Below, piece after piece: positions 1-9,131 of a stretch of 64,000 bases of DNA (the stretch's first letter is position 1; each line of letters starts with the position of its first letter). Source of the stretch: Hyphomicrobium sp. GTDB lineage: Bacteria; Pseudomonadota; Alphaproteobacteria; Rhizobiales; Hyphomicrobiaceae. The stretch is taken from positions 124,001 through 188,000 of the forward strand of contig JASBSU010000009.1 of assembly GCA_030148725.1 (NCBI GenBank). Reading direction: 5' to 3'. The position numbers and the translations under genes are program-made. The notes beneath the pieces were generated by a model. The model worked only from the letters and a program-made list of their open reading frames with translations. It had not been told where the DNA came from and did not search any database.

Positions 1-49
1 ACCTCCCAGCGCGCCGACGCGATTTGGCGAGGCCCGGCGGTATATGTTG

Positions 50-61
50 AGGGTTAACCCT
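50..61. promoter_or_regulatory. 12-bp palindrome upstream of the GlsB-like gene
   Basis: AGGGTTAACCCT is a perfect inverted repeat about 100 bases before the first gene. It could be an operator, but no regulator is adjacent and the upstream neighbour lies outside the window. The rest of positions 1-161 shows nothing recognisable. Confidence 0.25.
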
Positions 62-161
62 GGCGCGCGGACGTCCGGCGCTTTCATCGAGCCTCACGCG
101 AACCAATTTGGCTCGCAATGAGTTATCTCCGCGAACCCTAGGGGTAACGGAGGTAGCTATC

Positions 162-425
162 ATGGGCATTATCGCGTGGATCGTAGTTGGCCTGATCGCC
201 GGCTGGCTCGCTGAGCAGCTGACGGGCCGAGAAGACAGCCTTCTCGCCAATCTCGTTATCGGCATCATTGGTGCCCTCGTCGGCGGCTTCCTCTTCGGCC
301 GGCTGTTGGGCTTGCAGTACGACCAGGGCCTGAACCTCGCCACTATCGCCGTGGCAACCGGAGGCGCCGTCGTATTCCTTTGGATCTTCGGAATGGCACG
401 CCGTTCGTCTCGCCCGTCGGCCTAA
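162..425 (+). CDS. GlsB/YeaQ/YmgE-family stress membrane protein
   Basis: An 87-residue, very hydrophobic protein of the transglycosylase-associated (YeaQ/YmgE) family, which are small inner-membrane proteins induced by general stress and of unknown biochemical role. It opens MGIIAWIVVGLIAGWLAEQL and continues with glycine-rich helices (IGIIGALVGGFLFGRLLG), giving three predicted membrane segments. An in-frame ATG lies upstream at 108, but the start at 162 has GGAGG nine bases ahead and matches the usual family N-terminus. A short hydrophilic gene follows 34 bases downstream and is probably co-transcribed. Confidence 0.88.
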   Translation: MGIIAWIVVGLIAGWLAEQLTGREDSLLANLVIGIIGALVGGFLFGRLLGLQYDQGLNLATIAVATGGAVVFLWIFGMARRSSRPSA

Positions 426-459
426 TGGGCGCAAGCAAAGTTTGACATCGGAGACTTGG

Positions 460-639
460 ATGAAAACCACCGATATTCGAAGCCGCAACGAGCTGGATCC
501 GTCGGGCACCAAGAAGGCCGCGAAAAAGACGCCGTCGTTTTCAGTCGACCGCAAAGGCGAGTCGAGCGCCGGTGCTGTGACCGAGAAAGATAAACTGCGC
601 GCCGTACCCGCGACGCGCGACGGCAGCAATAACCGCTAG
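460..639 (+). CDS. small basic hypothetical protein
   Basis: A 59-residue, highly charged protein without hydrophobic segments, rich in Lys, Arg, Ser and Thr (GTKKAAKKTPSFSVDRKG). It is probably intrinsically disordered. The start at 460 is preceded by GGAGAC; an in-frame ATG at 442 lacks a ribosome site. It lies just downstream of the GlsB-like gene on the same strand with no terminator visible between them, so the two are likely co-expressed. I do not recognise a family and assign no function. Confidence 0.5.
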   Translation: MKTTDIRSRNELDPSGTKKAAKKTPSFSVDRKGESSAGAVTEKDKLRAVPATRDGSNNR

Positions 640-676
640 GCTTTCAACAATCGCTAGGATTTGGAGTGCCGCACCT

Positions 677-1306
677 TCACAGGTGCGGCCCTGTCATTGT
701 CCGCCGGCACGTGTCGTGCCACGTCTCCTTCGACATATGTGTTTCAGGGTCCCACGCGGCCTCGCACTCTGCCATCGTTTTCCCCGCAGCACCCTGTCTT
801 GCGCCTCCCCCCGCTGAAAGCTCGTTGGGATTTCTGCGATCGTCATCGGCGCGGCGCGGCAGCCCCGGAGCGTCGGGATCGCGCCCGGCATCGCGGCGTA
901 CGTCGTTGGTGCGACCACGATCGTCGCCAGCCTCCGGGACAGATGCAGATGGCGTATTGGAGTTGCGTAATTCCATCGCCCGTTGCCGTGTCCTCTCCTG
1001 AGCGGGCGTCGAAATACCCGGCGTGGTCGTACTCGGCGCCTGGTTCGTGAGCCCGGAAGAGTTGTTGCCTGCTCCTCCTGCCGAACCACCCGCCGATGGT
1101 CCGCTTGAAGCTCCGCCAGCCGCGGCGCCGCCGCCCGCCGAGCCTCCGGCGCCGCCTGCTGAACCGCCACCAGACGAACCGCCCCCACCACCGCCGCCGC
1201 CGCCGCCCCCTCCACCCGATTGTGCGAAAGACAGCGTCGGCGCGGCTGCGAGCGAGATGGCCACCAGCAGCATGGCGACATGCTTGTTGATCAGAACTCC
1301 AGACAT
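677..1306 (-). CDS. exported glycine-rich hypothetical protein
   Basis: A 209-residue protein with a clear Sec signal peptide (residues 1-29, hydrophobic core AMLLVAISLAAAPTLSFA, cleavage before QS). A low-complexity segment follows, starting with 13 glycines in a row and continuing Gly/Ser/Ala. The C-terminal part is hydrophilic and ends with a compact Cys-containing motif (AECEAAWDPETHMSKETW then C), a pattern seen at the end of other exported rhizobial hypotheticals. The start at 1306 is chosen because GAGG sits six bases upstream; an ATG at 1318 is in frame. The repeat makes length variation likely. A near-consensus EcfG promoter lies upstream (1339-1363). Confidence 0.65.
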   Translation of the reverse strand: MSGVLINKHVAMLLVAISLAAAPTLSFAQSGGGGGGGGGGGGGSSGGGSAGGAGGSAGGGAAAGGASSGPSAGGSAGGAGNNSSGLTNQAPSTTTPGISTPAQERTRQRAMELRNSNTPSASVPEAGDDRGRTNDVRRDAGRDPDAPGLPRRADDDRRNPNELSAGGGARQGAAGKTMAECEAAWDPETHMSKETWHDTCRRTMTGPHL

Positions 1307-1338
1307 CTCAGACCTCATGCGGTTGAAGGCATGAGGGC

Positions 1339-1363
1339 AATGCGTCCGGGTACAGACGGTTCC
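1339..1363 (-). promoter_or_regulatory. possible EcfG-type promoter, one mismatch
   Basis: On the minus strand GGAAC (1363-1359), a 16-base spacer and CATT (1342-1339) match the alphaproteobacterial EcfG consensus GGAAC-N16/17-CGTT except for one base. The predicted start would lie about 25 bases before the ATG at 1306. It gains weight from two perfect matches elsewhere in the window. Confidence 0.35.
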
Positions 1364-1542
1364 GCTGGTGACAGCCTTAATGGCTACGCAACAATATCTT
1401 CCCACCGAGCAGATAGAGCCAATCAGCCACACCGCAGGCCGATCCGGTTATAGCCAGTACGGTGATCGGTGCCGGTTCTTGAAACGGTCATGGTTGGCTG
1501 GCAAACCCCGCCAGAAGCAAATTGCATCGGAAAGATTCGTTC

Positions 1543-2109
1543 ATGCAGGGCAAAACTTCCGCTTCCATCCACGTCTGTCCCCTGAGGCACATTCCAGACG
1601 TGCTGCAAGCGACGGGAGCGAGCCACCTCGTCAGCGCCATCAATGCAGACCTCGCGCCAGCGACACCCGCTGGCTTGACCGTCGACCGTCACCTGAAGCT
1701 CGACATGCATGACATCATCGAGCCTTGTGACGGTGCCTGCCCGCCCGACCACGAGCATGTCGGCCAGTTGATCGAATTCGTGCACGGCTGGGACCGCAAG
1801 GCCCCGCTTCTCATTCACTGCTATGCCGGCCTCAGCCGTTCGACCGCCGCGGCCTTCATCACGCTGTGCGCGCTCAATCCTGATGCCTCAGAGGCGCGCA
1901 TCGCTCAGGCGCTGCGCCGCGCATCGGATACCGCGGTGCCCAACCGCCGTTTCGTTACGCTCGCTGACCGGTTCCTGAAGCGGGACGGCCGCATGCTGTC
2001 GGCACTCGAAAGCATGGGCCCAAATCGCGTTGCGGTTGAGTGCGTACCCTTCGGTGTCGAAGGTCACCACGGTCCGCTCGTGCTTAAAGGCACCGAACGC
2101 GCCGCCTGA
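1543..2109 (+). CDS. tyrosine/dual-specificity phosphatase-like protein
   Basis: A 188-residue cytoplasmic protein with the cysteine-phosphatase P-loop HCYAGLSRS at residues 92-100 (catalytic Cys93, phosphate-binding Arg99). Upstream Asp54 and Asp57, in LKLDMHDI, are candidates for the general acid. The family hydrolyses phosphotyrosine or other phosphoesters; the substrate cannot be told. The ATG at 1543 has GGAAAG upstream and is preferred over the TTG at 1522. It is transcribed divergently from the glycine-rich protein and followed by a strong intrinsic terminator, so it is probably monocistronic. Confidence 0.75.
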   Translation: MQGKTSASIHVCPLRHIPDVLQATGASHLVSAINADLAPATPAGLTVDRHLKLDMHDIIEPCDGACPPDHEHVGQLIEFVHGWDRKAPLLIHCYAGLSRSTAAAFITLCALNPDASEARIAQALRRASDTAVPNRRFVTLADRFLKRDGRMLSALESMGPNRVAVECVPFGVEGHHGPLVLKGTERAA

Positions 2110-2153
2110 CGGCGCGTAAGCCAGCCTCCAGCTGCCAGAATTTCCCAGTACAG

Positions 2154-2186
2154 ACAGGCAGGGGCATCTCCCTGCCTGTTTTTTTT
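2154..2186 (+). terminator. intrinsic terminator after phosphatase gene
   Basis: A perfect 10-bp stem, ACAGGCAGGG with CCCTGCCTGT around a GCATCT loop, is followed directly by a run of eight T. Classical Rho-independent structure. Confidence 0.92.
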
Positions 2187-2316
2187 GCGCCCGCACCCCT
2201 TCCGCGAACGCGCCGTTGATCGTGACGCCAAACCCATGCCAAGTAAGGCTTAAGAGGCGGCAAAACGAACGAACAAGCCGTCCTGCAAGGCAAAATGGGG
2301 AAGGGGAACTACACCA

Positions 2317-4014
2317 ATGTCCGCCGCTTCAGGCTCGGCAGTCGCCGAGCCATCGCTGCTCTCTAGAGAGCGCATCATCGCCAAACCGGGCTTCAACCGG
2401 TGGCTTGTTCCTCCCGCCGCGCTCTGCATTCACCTGTGCATCGGCATGGCCTACGGCTTCTCCGTTTTCTGGAAGCCGCTGCAGGCCGCCCTCGTCGGCG
2501 CGGACGGCAAACCGTTGCCGGAATGCTCCGCCGGCGCTGTCACATTCGCCGAAAAGTCTCTCGGCACCCTCAAAGCCCTCACCGCGACGGACTGCAACTG
2601 GAGCCAGTTCGATCTCGGCTGGATGTACACGTTCTTCTTCGTGCTGCTCGGCGTATCCGCCGCCATCTGGGGCGGATGGCTCGAGCGGGCAGGTCCGCGC
2701 AAGGCCGGTCTCGTCGCCACCTTCTGTTGGTGCGGCGGTCTCGTGATCGCAGCCATCGGCGTTTACATTCATCAGCTCTGGCTCATGTGGCTCGGAGCCG
2801 GCGTCATCGGCGGCATCGGCCTCGGACTGGGCTACATCTCCCCTGTCTCGACCCTCATCAAGTGGTTCCCTGACCGCCGCGGTATGGCGACAGGTATGGC
2901 CATCATGGGCTTCGGCGGCGGCGCAATGATCGGCTCGCCCCTCGCGACGATCCTGATGCAGCACTTCCGCACCCCCACCAACACCGGCGTCTGGGAAACC
3001 TACATGACCATGGCGGCGATCTACTTCGCCTTCATGCTCATCGGTGCGTTCGGCTACCGGCTACCGCCACCCGGCTGGAAGCCCGAGGGCTGGACACCGC
3101 CACCCGTCACAAACCGCATGATCACGAGCGCCAACGTCCACCTCGACAACGCGCACAAGACGCCGCAGTTCTGGCTTCTGTGGCTCATTCTCTGCATGAA
3201 CGTGTCGGCTGGCATCGGCATCATCGGCGCTGCCTCCCCGATGCTTCAGGAGACGTTCGGCGGTGCGCTCGCTGGCGACGCCAGCGTCGGCTACGCACAG
3301 TTGAAACAGAACCTCGAACTCGCAGCGAAGGCAGCTGGCGTCGGCGCCGGATTCGTCGGACTCATCTCGCTCTTCAACATCTTCGGGCGCTTTGCCTGGG
3401 CTTCTTCGTCCGACAAGCTCGGTCGCAAAACCACGTACTTCATCTTCTTCGTGCTGGGCGCCGCACTCTACGTGCTCGCCTCGTTCGCGGCAGACTGGAA
3501 GATACTCGCCCTGTTCGTCGGCTCGTTCTGCATCATCGCTTCTATGTATGGCGGCGGCTTCGCAACCATCCCCGCCTACCTCGCGGACATGTTCGGTACG
3601 CAGTTCGTCGGCGCCATCCACGGACGCTTGCTGACGGCTTGGTCCACGGCAGGCATCGTCGGCCCGGTCATCGTCAACTACATGCACGACACGCGACAGG
3701 CGGCAGGCATCGCACCCGACCAGATCTACGGGCCGATCTTTTACACCCTCGCCGGACTGCTCGTTGTCGGCTTCATCGCCAACCTGCTAGTGCGGCCGGT
3801 GGATCCGAAGTGGCACATGAGCGAATCTGAAGTCGCCGCAGAGCAGGCTAAGCTGATGTCCGCCGGCGTCACGGCCAAGGCCGCGTCGGGCTCGTTCGGC
3901 ATCGGAAAGGGCGGCCTCGATTTCAAGGCGGCTCTATTCTGGCTGCTGGTCGTCGTCCCACTGGCTTGGGGCGTGTGGAACACGGTCGAGAAGGCACTCG
4001 TACTCTTCCACTGA
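2317..4014 (+). CDS. OFA-family MFS transporter
   Basis: A 565-residue major facilitator protein of the oxalate/formate antiporter (OFA) group, predicted to exchange or import small carboxylates across the inner membrane. Twelve core helices are visible, with the MFS loop 2-3 signature-like GGWLERAGPRK and the helix-4/5 region GLGLGYISPVSTLIKWFPDR typical of OFA proteins. Between helices 1 and 2 is a roughly 40-residue periplasmic loop with two cysteines (ECSAG and TDCNW). After the core comes a hydrophilic stretch and one extra hydrophobic segment at the C-terminus. The ATG is preceded by AAGGGG. It is monocistronic, with a terminator just after. The substrate is not determinable here; formate or oxalate would fit a methylotroph. 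Confidence 0.82.
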   Translation: MSAASGSAVAEPSLLSRERIIAKPGFNRWLVPPAALCIHLCIGMAYGFSVFWKPLQAALVGADGKPLPECSAGAVTFAEKSLGTLKALTATDCNWSQFDLGWMYTFFFVLLGVSAAIWGGWLERAGPRKAGLVATFCWCGGLVIAAIGVYIHQLWLMWLGAGVIGGIGLGLGYISPVSTLIKWFPDRRGMATGMAIMGFGGGAMIGSPLATILMQHFRTPTNTGVWETYMTMAAIYFAFMLIGAFGYRLPPPGWKPEGWTPPPVTNRMITSANVHLDNAHKTPQFWLLWLILCMNVSAGIGIIGAASPMLQETFGGALAGDASVGYAQLKQNLELAAKAAGVGAGFVGLISLFNIFGRFAWASSSDKLGRKTTYFIFFVLGAALYVLASFAADWKILALFVGSFCIIASMYGGGFATIPAYLADMFGTQFVGAIHGRLLTAWSTAGIVGPVIVNYMHDTRQAAGIAPDQIYGPIFYTLAGLLVVGFIANLLVRPVDPKWHMSESEVAAEQAKLMSAGVTAKAASGSFGIGKGGLDFKAALFWLLVVVPLAWGVWNTVEKALVLFH

Positions 4015-4027
4015 GCGCAAAAGTACA

Positions 4028-4059
4028 AGGCGCGCGGGGCAATCCTCGCGCGCCTTTTT
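4028..4059 (+). terminator. intrinsic terminator after OFA transporter
   Basis: A nine-base-pair stem, AGGCGCGCG with CGCGCGCCT, is followed by TTTTATT. It probably ends the transporter transcript and separates it from the convergent gene at 4092. Confidence 0.88.
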
Positions 4060-4091
4060 ATTGAAGCCACGCGACCCCGCAGCTGCGCGCG

Positions 4092-5390
4092 TCAGGCTAG
4101 CCTGCGACGCAACGGCTGCGGGCGCGACGCCAGCACCTTGTCGATCCGCCGCCCGTCGAGATCCACCACCTCGAACTGCCAGCCGAGCGTCTCGACTGTT
4201 TCTCCCGTCGCGGGCAGGTGATGCATCTGCGACAGGACGAAGCCCGCCACCGTCTGGTAGTCGCGATCCTCCGGCAGAGTGATATCGAGCACGTCCGCCA
4301 TCTCGTCTGCCGGCATGGCACCGGCCAGCAGCCACGATCCATCGGCACGCTCGACCGCGTAAGGCTCACGGCCTTCCGAATCCGAGTGAAAGACGCCCGC
4401 AATCGCTTCGAGAATATCGTTCGGCGTCACGAGCCCTTCGAAGTTACCGTACTCGTCGTGGATGAGCGCCATCGGCACCACGGCTTCGCGCAGCACCTTC
4501 AGCGCGTCGAGCGCGTCCATCGTATCGGGAATGATCGGCGCGATAGCGACCTGGGCGCGCACATCGAGCTCTTTGCCCAAAAGCAGCGACGCCAGCAACG
4601 CCCGCGTCTGAACAACGCCGATCATCGCATCGGCGGATCCCTCACCCACCGGCAGCCGCGAGTGACCGGTGCTGATCAGCTTGGCGCGAATGTCCTCTTC
4701 TCCGGCTTTGAGATCGAGCCAGTCGACATCGGTCCGCGGCGTCATCACGCCGACAACGCCACGGTCGCCCAGCCGCAGCACACCGGCGATCATCTCCCGT
4801 TCGCCACTTTCGAGAACGCCAGCGGTCTCAGCTTCGCCGACCAGCGCCTTGATCTCTTCTTCGGTGACAGACGAGCCGCCCTGCGGCGCCTCGCCCGTCA
4901 AGCGAAGAACGAGCTTGGTCGACGTGTCGAGCAGCCAGACGAGAGGCGAAGCGAACTTCGCCAGAAAGGTCATCGGCGGCGCCACGACGCAGGCGATACC
5001 CTCGGGGTTGCGCAGCGCCAGGTTCTTCGGGACGAGTTCGCCGATGATCAGGGACAGGTAGGTGATGATGACGATGACAATGCCGAGCCCCAGAACCTCC
5101 GCAACATTGCGCGGCACGCCGCCGTCGATCAGATGCTGCTCCAGCGCAACGCCGAGCGTTGCCCCCGAGAACGCGCCGGCAAAGATGCCGACCAGCGTAA
5201 TGCCGATCTGGACAGTCGAAAGAAAACGGCCCGGATCATCCGCCAGCGCCAATGCGCTGCGCGCACCGCTGTGCCCCGCCTTGGCCATCGCCTTCAGCTT
5301 GGAGCGGCGCGAGGATACGATCGCCAGCTCCGACAGCGCAAAGACGCCGTTGAGAGCGACAAGAAACACGACGATTAAGATTTCAAACAC
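4092..5390 (-). CDS. CNNM/CBS/CorC_HlyC domain membrane protein (hemolysin family)
   Basis: A 432-residue protein with the TlyC/YfjD architecture: an N-terminal CNNM membrane domain (about 1-185, starting MFEILIVVFLVALNGVFALS), two CBS repeats (about 205-325, with VMTPRTDVDWLD and DEYGNFEGLVTPNDILEAI), and a C-terminal CorC_HlyC domain (about 345-425). Such proteins are linked to magnesium or cobalt efflux and membrane integrity; the name hemolysin is historical. Length and domain order are normal. It stands alone, convergent with the OFA transporter and 161 bases downstream of the TonB receptor stop. Confidence 0.88.
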   Translation of the reverse strand: MFEILIVVFLVALNGVFALSELAIVSSRRSKLKAMAKAGHSGARSALALADDPGRFLSTVQIGITLVGIFAGAFSGATLGVALEQHLIDGGVPRNVAEVLGLGIVIVIITYLSLIIGELVPKNLALRNPEGIACVVAPPMTFLAKFASPLVWLLDTSTKLVLRLTGEAPQGGSSVTEEEIKALVGEAETAGVLESGEREMIAGVLRLGDRGVVGVMTPRTDVDWLDLKAGEEDIRAKLISTGHSRLPVGEGSADAMIGVVQTRALLASLLLGKELDVRAQVAIAPIIPDTMDALDALKVLREAVVPMALIHDEYGNFEGLVTPNDILEAIAGVFHSDSEGREPYAVERADGSWLLAGAMPADEMADVLDITLPEDRDYQTVAGFVLSQMHHLPATGETVETLGWQFEVVDLDGRRIDKVLASRPQPLRRRLA

Positions 5391-5551
5391 TGGCCTCGCA
5401 GGCCGGCGGCTGCGAGCCGGACCTCTCCTCTGGGGTCAGCGACCAGACCAGAATACGACGCGGCAGTCAATGACCCGCCCGCGTCGCGATCAAAGACGAC
5501 CCGCAGCCAGTTCTAGGCTCTCGCAAAACGCCTGCACAAACAGTGCGCCGC

Positions 5552-7867
5552 TCACCAGCCCTGAGTGAGCCGCGCGTAGTAGATCGAAGGAGACGGCTCG
5601 AAGCTCTCGGTCTTGCCCGTAATCACCCCCGCAGAGTTGCGCGTCGTAAGCGTGCGCTCGTCCTTGGCGTGCAGGAGATTGCCCGCCGTCAGCGTAAGGA
5701 CGACCTGATCTTCCAGGGCGATCCGCACGGATGCATCGAGCCGATCGAGCGCCGAGAAATCGGTTTCCTGGCTCGTGCCATTCACGAGCAGGATGTCCTG
5801 GTTGTAGGCGTACGTGCGATTGTAGGCGATGCCGAACGTCGTATCCCACGCAGCAACGAAGTAGTCCGCGCCGATGTTGGTGATGAGATCGGGCTGCTCT
5901 GCGAAGCGGCGCTTCTGCCCGGTCTGCTGATCGGTGAGCTGCGACTTCATCGTCGTGGCGTTACCCCAGAGCGTGAGATCGGGGAGGAAGAACGCGGTCA
6001 TCGGAACCCGCCCCTCCAACTCCACGCCATAGAGTTCGCCATTGCCGGCATTGCGCGGCGTCGAGTACCAGCGTCCGCCCTCCAACGTCAGCTCGCGCTC
6101 GATCTTGTCCTCGAACGAACGCGCGAAGAAGTTGGCGGACAGCAATCCGACGCGATCGAAAATGAACCAGTCCGAGCCGACGTCGAGGCCCCAGATCTTC
6201 TCCGGCGTCACGCTCGGATTGCCGCGCGTATCGGGGTTGGCGATGGTACCACCGTTTGTCACCACGGTCGGCGTCAGCTCTCGCAGGTCGGACCTGCGCA
6301 GCGTGCGCACAATGCCGAGACGGAAATCCAGATCCGACAGGGCTGACAGCTTGTATTGGAAGGATGGGTTGAGATCGGTCGCATCGCTCTCGGACTTGGC
6401 GCCGGCAAAATCCGCCGTCTCCGTGATGCTGTGTTCCAACCGTGCGCCGACGGTCAACTGATCACGGCCGAGCACCGCGAAACTATCGCTGATGTATGCG
6501 TGATAGATGCTCTCAGAGATCTCGTAGTTACGCTCGGCCAGCGGCACAGGCGAGAAACCGCGCACCTCGTTCTCGGCACGCTGCGTCTGCGCCCACCCAA
6601 TGCCAGTTTCGATCACGTGGGCGCCCATGCGCGTCGTCACCGTGCCACCCGAGGCTATTCTCTCCAAATCGATCGGAGCAAACCGCGGCGGCTGAATCGC
6701 CGGCGAGCCTCCTGGCAAGTTCGCCTGCGTAGAGTTTCGCGTCGTATCCTCGCGCCCCTTCTGGTAGTCGAAGAACACGCTCGAGCTCGAGTAGCTGTCG
6801 AACACGTGCTGCCATTCCAGATAGCTGCCATAGGTCTCGCGGACGCGCTCGCGCATCTCGTGCGTGTCGCGGTTTACAGTCTGCTGGTTCGTGGTCAGGC
6901 GATACGTATGCTGGTCGCGAGATTCCGTCGTCCGCAGATAGCTCGGCGCAAAAATGATGGTGTTGGAGGTGTCGAGGGCGAGCTCGAAGCGCGACAAGAG
7001 CGTGTACTCGTCGAACTTGCGATGCTGATCGACGAGGTTGCCACCGCTCGGCGTCGTTCCGCCGGCACCGCTGAAGACGAGTTCGTCCGCGCTTTCCTGC
7101 ACGAAGCGCCGCTGATAACCACCGCCGATGAAGTAGCGCAACGGACCAGTTTGGCCGCCCGTCCAGGCAGAAATCTCACCCGGCACACCGTTGCCTTCCA
7201 GTGCGCCGACGCCCGTCGTGAGCTGCCCGCCTGTCGGACCGAAATTGCGCCGCGTGATGATGTTCACGGTGCCTGCGGCACCTCCTGACACCATGCTGGC
7301 CAGCGGACTGCGCACGATCTCGATGCGCTCGATGAATGACGCCGGGATACGGTCCACTTCGAGGCTGCGGCTGGAGTCGCCATCAACGATCGGGCGCCCG
7401 TCCAGCAGTACCTGCGTATATTCCTTGCCGATGCCGCGCAGCTTGATGTCACGCGAGCGATTGACGCCAGGGAACGTCACGCCCGGAAGCCGCCGAACGA
7501 CATCGCCGATGTTGAGGTGATTGTACTGCTGCAGCTGCGCGCCCTCGATGACGACGGTCGCGTTGGGTGCTGCTGAGCGCGCTTCGAGAGCGCCGACGGC
7601 GGCCTTGCTGACCGCATTGCCGGAGGCAATACCGGCCGTCGCCGATTGGGCTGGCGTAGCTTGCGTCGGCGCTGCTGCCGGTGCCGGCTTCGCCTTGTTC
7701 GCTACCGATTTCTTGGCCGGCTTGGACTTGGCCTTGGCCTCCGTGTCACCGGAATTCACTGTGACAGGCGGCAGCGGAGTAGCTGCCTCTTGCGCGTGTG
7801 AGGTTGTGCTGGAACTCACAATCACAACCGCCGCACAAACGGTGCGCACGCATACTCTCAACGCCAT
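5552..7867 (-). CDS. TonB-dependent outer-membrane receptor
   Basis: A 771-residue receptor with a signal peptide (residues 1-25, ending TTSHA). An unusual Ala/Pro/Lys-rich linker follows (about 40-80), then a plug domain (about 100-205, VVIEGAQLQQYNHLNIGDVV and SGGAAGTVNIITRRN) and a 22-strand barrel region ending in the aromatic outer-membrane signature YYARLTQGW. It imports a chelate across the outer membrane using TonB energy. The PepSY-domain gene immediately upstream on the same strand is typical of siderophore or haem systems, so an iron chelate is the best guess. Given the lanmodulin gene in the window, a lanthanide chelate cannot be excluded. No Fur or Irr box was recognised in the 172-base gap upstream. 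Confidence 0.88.
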   Translation of the reverse strand: MALRVCVRTVCAAVVIVSSSTTSHAQEAATPLPPVTVNSGDTEAKAKSKPAKKSVANKAKPAPAAAPTQATPAQSATAGIASGNAVSKAAVGALEARSAAPNATVVIEGAQLQQYNHLNIGDVVRRLPGVTFPGVNRSRDIKLRGIGKEYTQVLLDGRPIVDGDSSRSLEVDRIPASFIERIEIVRSPLASMVSGGAAGTVNIITRRNFGPTGGQLTTGVGALEGNGVPGEISAWTGGQTGPLRYFIGGGYQRRFVQESADELVFSGAGGTTPSGGNLVDQHRKFDEYTLLSRFELALDTSNTIIFAPSYLRTTESRDQHTYRLTTNQQTVNRDTHEMRERVRETYGSYLEWQHVFDSYSSSSVFFDYQKGREDTTRNSTQANLPGGSPAIQPPRFAPIDLERIASGGTVTTRMGAHVIETGIGWAQTQRAENEVRGFSPVPLAERNYEISESIYHAYISDSFAVLGRDQLTVGARLEHSITETADFAGAKSESDATDLNPSFQYKLSALSDLDFRLGIVRTLRRSDLRELTPTVVTNGGTIANPDTRGNPSVTPEKIWGLDVGSDWFIFDRVGLLSANFFARSFEDKIERELTLEGGRWYSTPRNAGNGELYGVELEGRVPMTAFFLPDLTLWGNATTMKSQLTDQQTGQKRRFAEQPDLITNIGADYFVAAWDTTFGIAYNRTYAYNQDILLVNGTSQETDFSALDRLDASVRIALEDQVVLTLTAGNLLHAKDERTLTTRNSAGVITGKTESFEPSPSIYYARLTQGW

Positions 7868-8039
7868 ACAAACCCCACTGTACTCGTACTGGGGCGAACC
7901 TACAGGCGGTTACGAACCTCGCAACAATGTATACTCGAAAAGGAAGCTTTTGGTCTGTCCCGTGACAAGCCCGCAACAGTATTCAATTGCGACGGAGCCA
8001 CATTAGAACGATCACAAACCTGCAAAATGCGACGCGCGC

Positions 8040-9020
8040 TCAGGCAAGCGCACGCTCGGCGAGTATCCGGCGACGCTTCGCTTTGCGCCGTCCCCAGATG
8101 AATACGCCCGTACCGAGCAACGTCATCAATGCCAGCGCCACCAAAGCGCTTGCGCCAGCTGACCATAGCCCCGCCCAATTGCCCTCATGCAGCAGCTTAG
8201 GCCAATTGCGCGGACGCGGTGCGAGGCCCTCCGCCGTCACCGTGTACGTACGATACTCGCCGCCATCGAGCAGCCGCGCCTCCGCAGCGCCCTTCCTCAG
8301 CCGCAACGACAACAATGTCGAAAGATCGCGATCGCGCGCAACGATCCGCAACGCCTCCGACATCGATGCGACGTTAGCAGTCGCATGCATGCCCGGATCG
8401 GCGGCAGTAAAAGTCACCTTGTAGTACATCATCAGGCCGGTGACCGGGGCGACTAGGATCAGCGGCAGCGCGACCCAAGCCGTGCCGGTATGCCAGCCAC
8501 TGAGCGTGTTGCGCATCGGGCGCGGTCCAAGGAACACCCCGAGGACGAACAATGCCAGCAACCCGAACGTCGAGATGACGACAACTAGCTCGCCGACCTT
8601 CTCGAGCAGCAGCTTCTCATGGATGTTGCGCACCACCTGGAAGAACGACAGCACAGCGCTCGGCGCAGCCGAAGGCTCTCCCGTATCGACATCGATGGCG
8701 ACGCCACGATTTCCGACCACCAGCGCCCGCGAATAGGGCTGCAGCACGATGCGATCGGCTTTGCCCTCCGGATCCTGCTTGGCAAGGATCGCCTCCAACT
8801 TCGCCGCATCCACCGAGTGCGGCGCCATTGACGACACGACGGTCGCTGGCTCCAGGGCCAGAAGGAACCCGGTGACGAAAACGACGAGCAAGGGAAGCGC
8901 GAAAACGAGCGCGCTCCACCTGTGCATCCTATGGATCCAGGCTTTCAGCAACGTTGCCCCACACGGATGAATGGCGTCCTGAGACATACATATATCTGCC
9001 GTAAAAACACAACCGTGCAT
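8040..9020 (-). CDS. PepSY-associated transmembrane protein
   Basis: A 326-residue inner-membrane protein of the PepSY_TM family, which accompany TonB receptors and are thought to reduce ferric chelates. Four hydrophobic segments are visible, the first being ALVFALPLLVVFVTGFLLAL after the LKAWIHRMHRWSAL entry typical of the family. The others lie near LVVVISTFGLLALFVLGVFL, WVALPLILVAPVTGLMMYY and ALVALALMTLLGTGVFIWG, and a basic tail follows. GGAGG precedes the ATG at 9020 by only three bases; an ATG at 8987 is an alternative start. It is read toward the TonB receptor, 172 bases away, and the two probably form one transport unit. Confidence 0.8.
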   Translation of the reverse strand: MHGCVFTADICMSQDAIHPCGATLLKAWIHRMHRWSALVFALPLLVVFVTGFLLALEPATVVSSMAPHSVDAAKLEAILAKQDPEGKADRIVLQPYSRALVVGNRGVAIDVDTGEPSAAPSAVLSFFQVVRNIHEKLLLEKVGELVVVISTFGLLALFVLGVFLGPRPMRNTLSGWHTGTAWVALPLILVAPVTGLMMYYKVTFTAADPGMHATANVASMSEALRIVARDRDLSTLLSLRLRKGAAEARLLDGGEYRTYTVTAEGLAPRPRNWPKLLHEGNWAGLWSAGASALVALALMTLLGTGVFIWGRRKAKRRRILAERALA

Positions 9021-9131
9021 TGGCCTCCACCGCAGACGGGCGACAGAGGATGGGATGTCACCTGGTCGCGGTTGCCGCGGAGCCGTACACGATCAATGAT
9101 GTAAATCAGCAGCGGGCAGCGAGAGGCAGCG

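Noticed and set aside
7868-8039. Fur/Irr box before the TonB receptor
   Set aside because: No recognisable iron box; the region is only moderately AT-rich.
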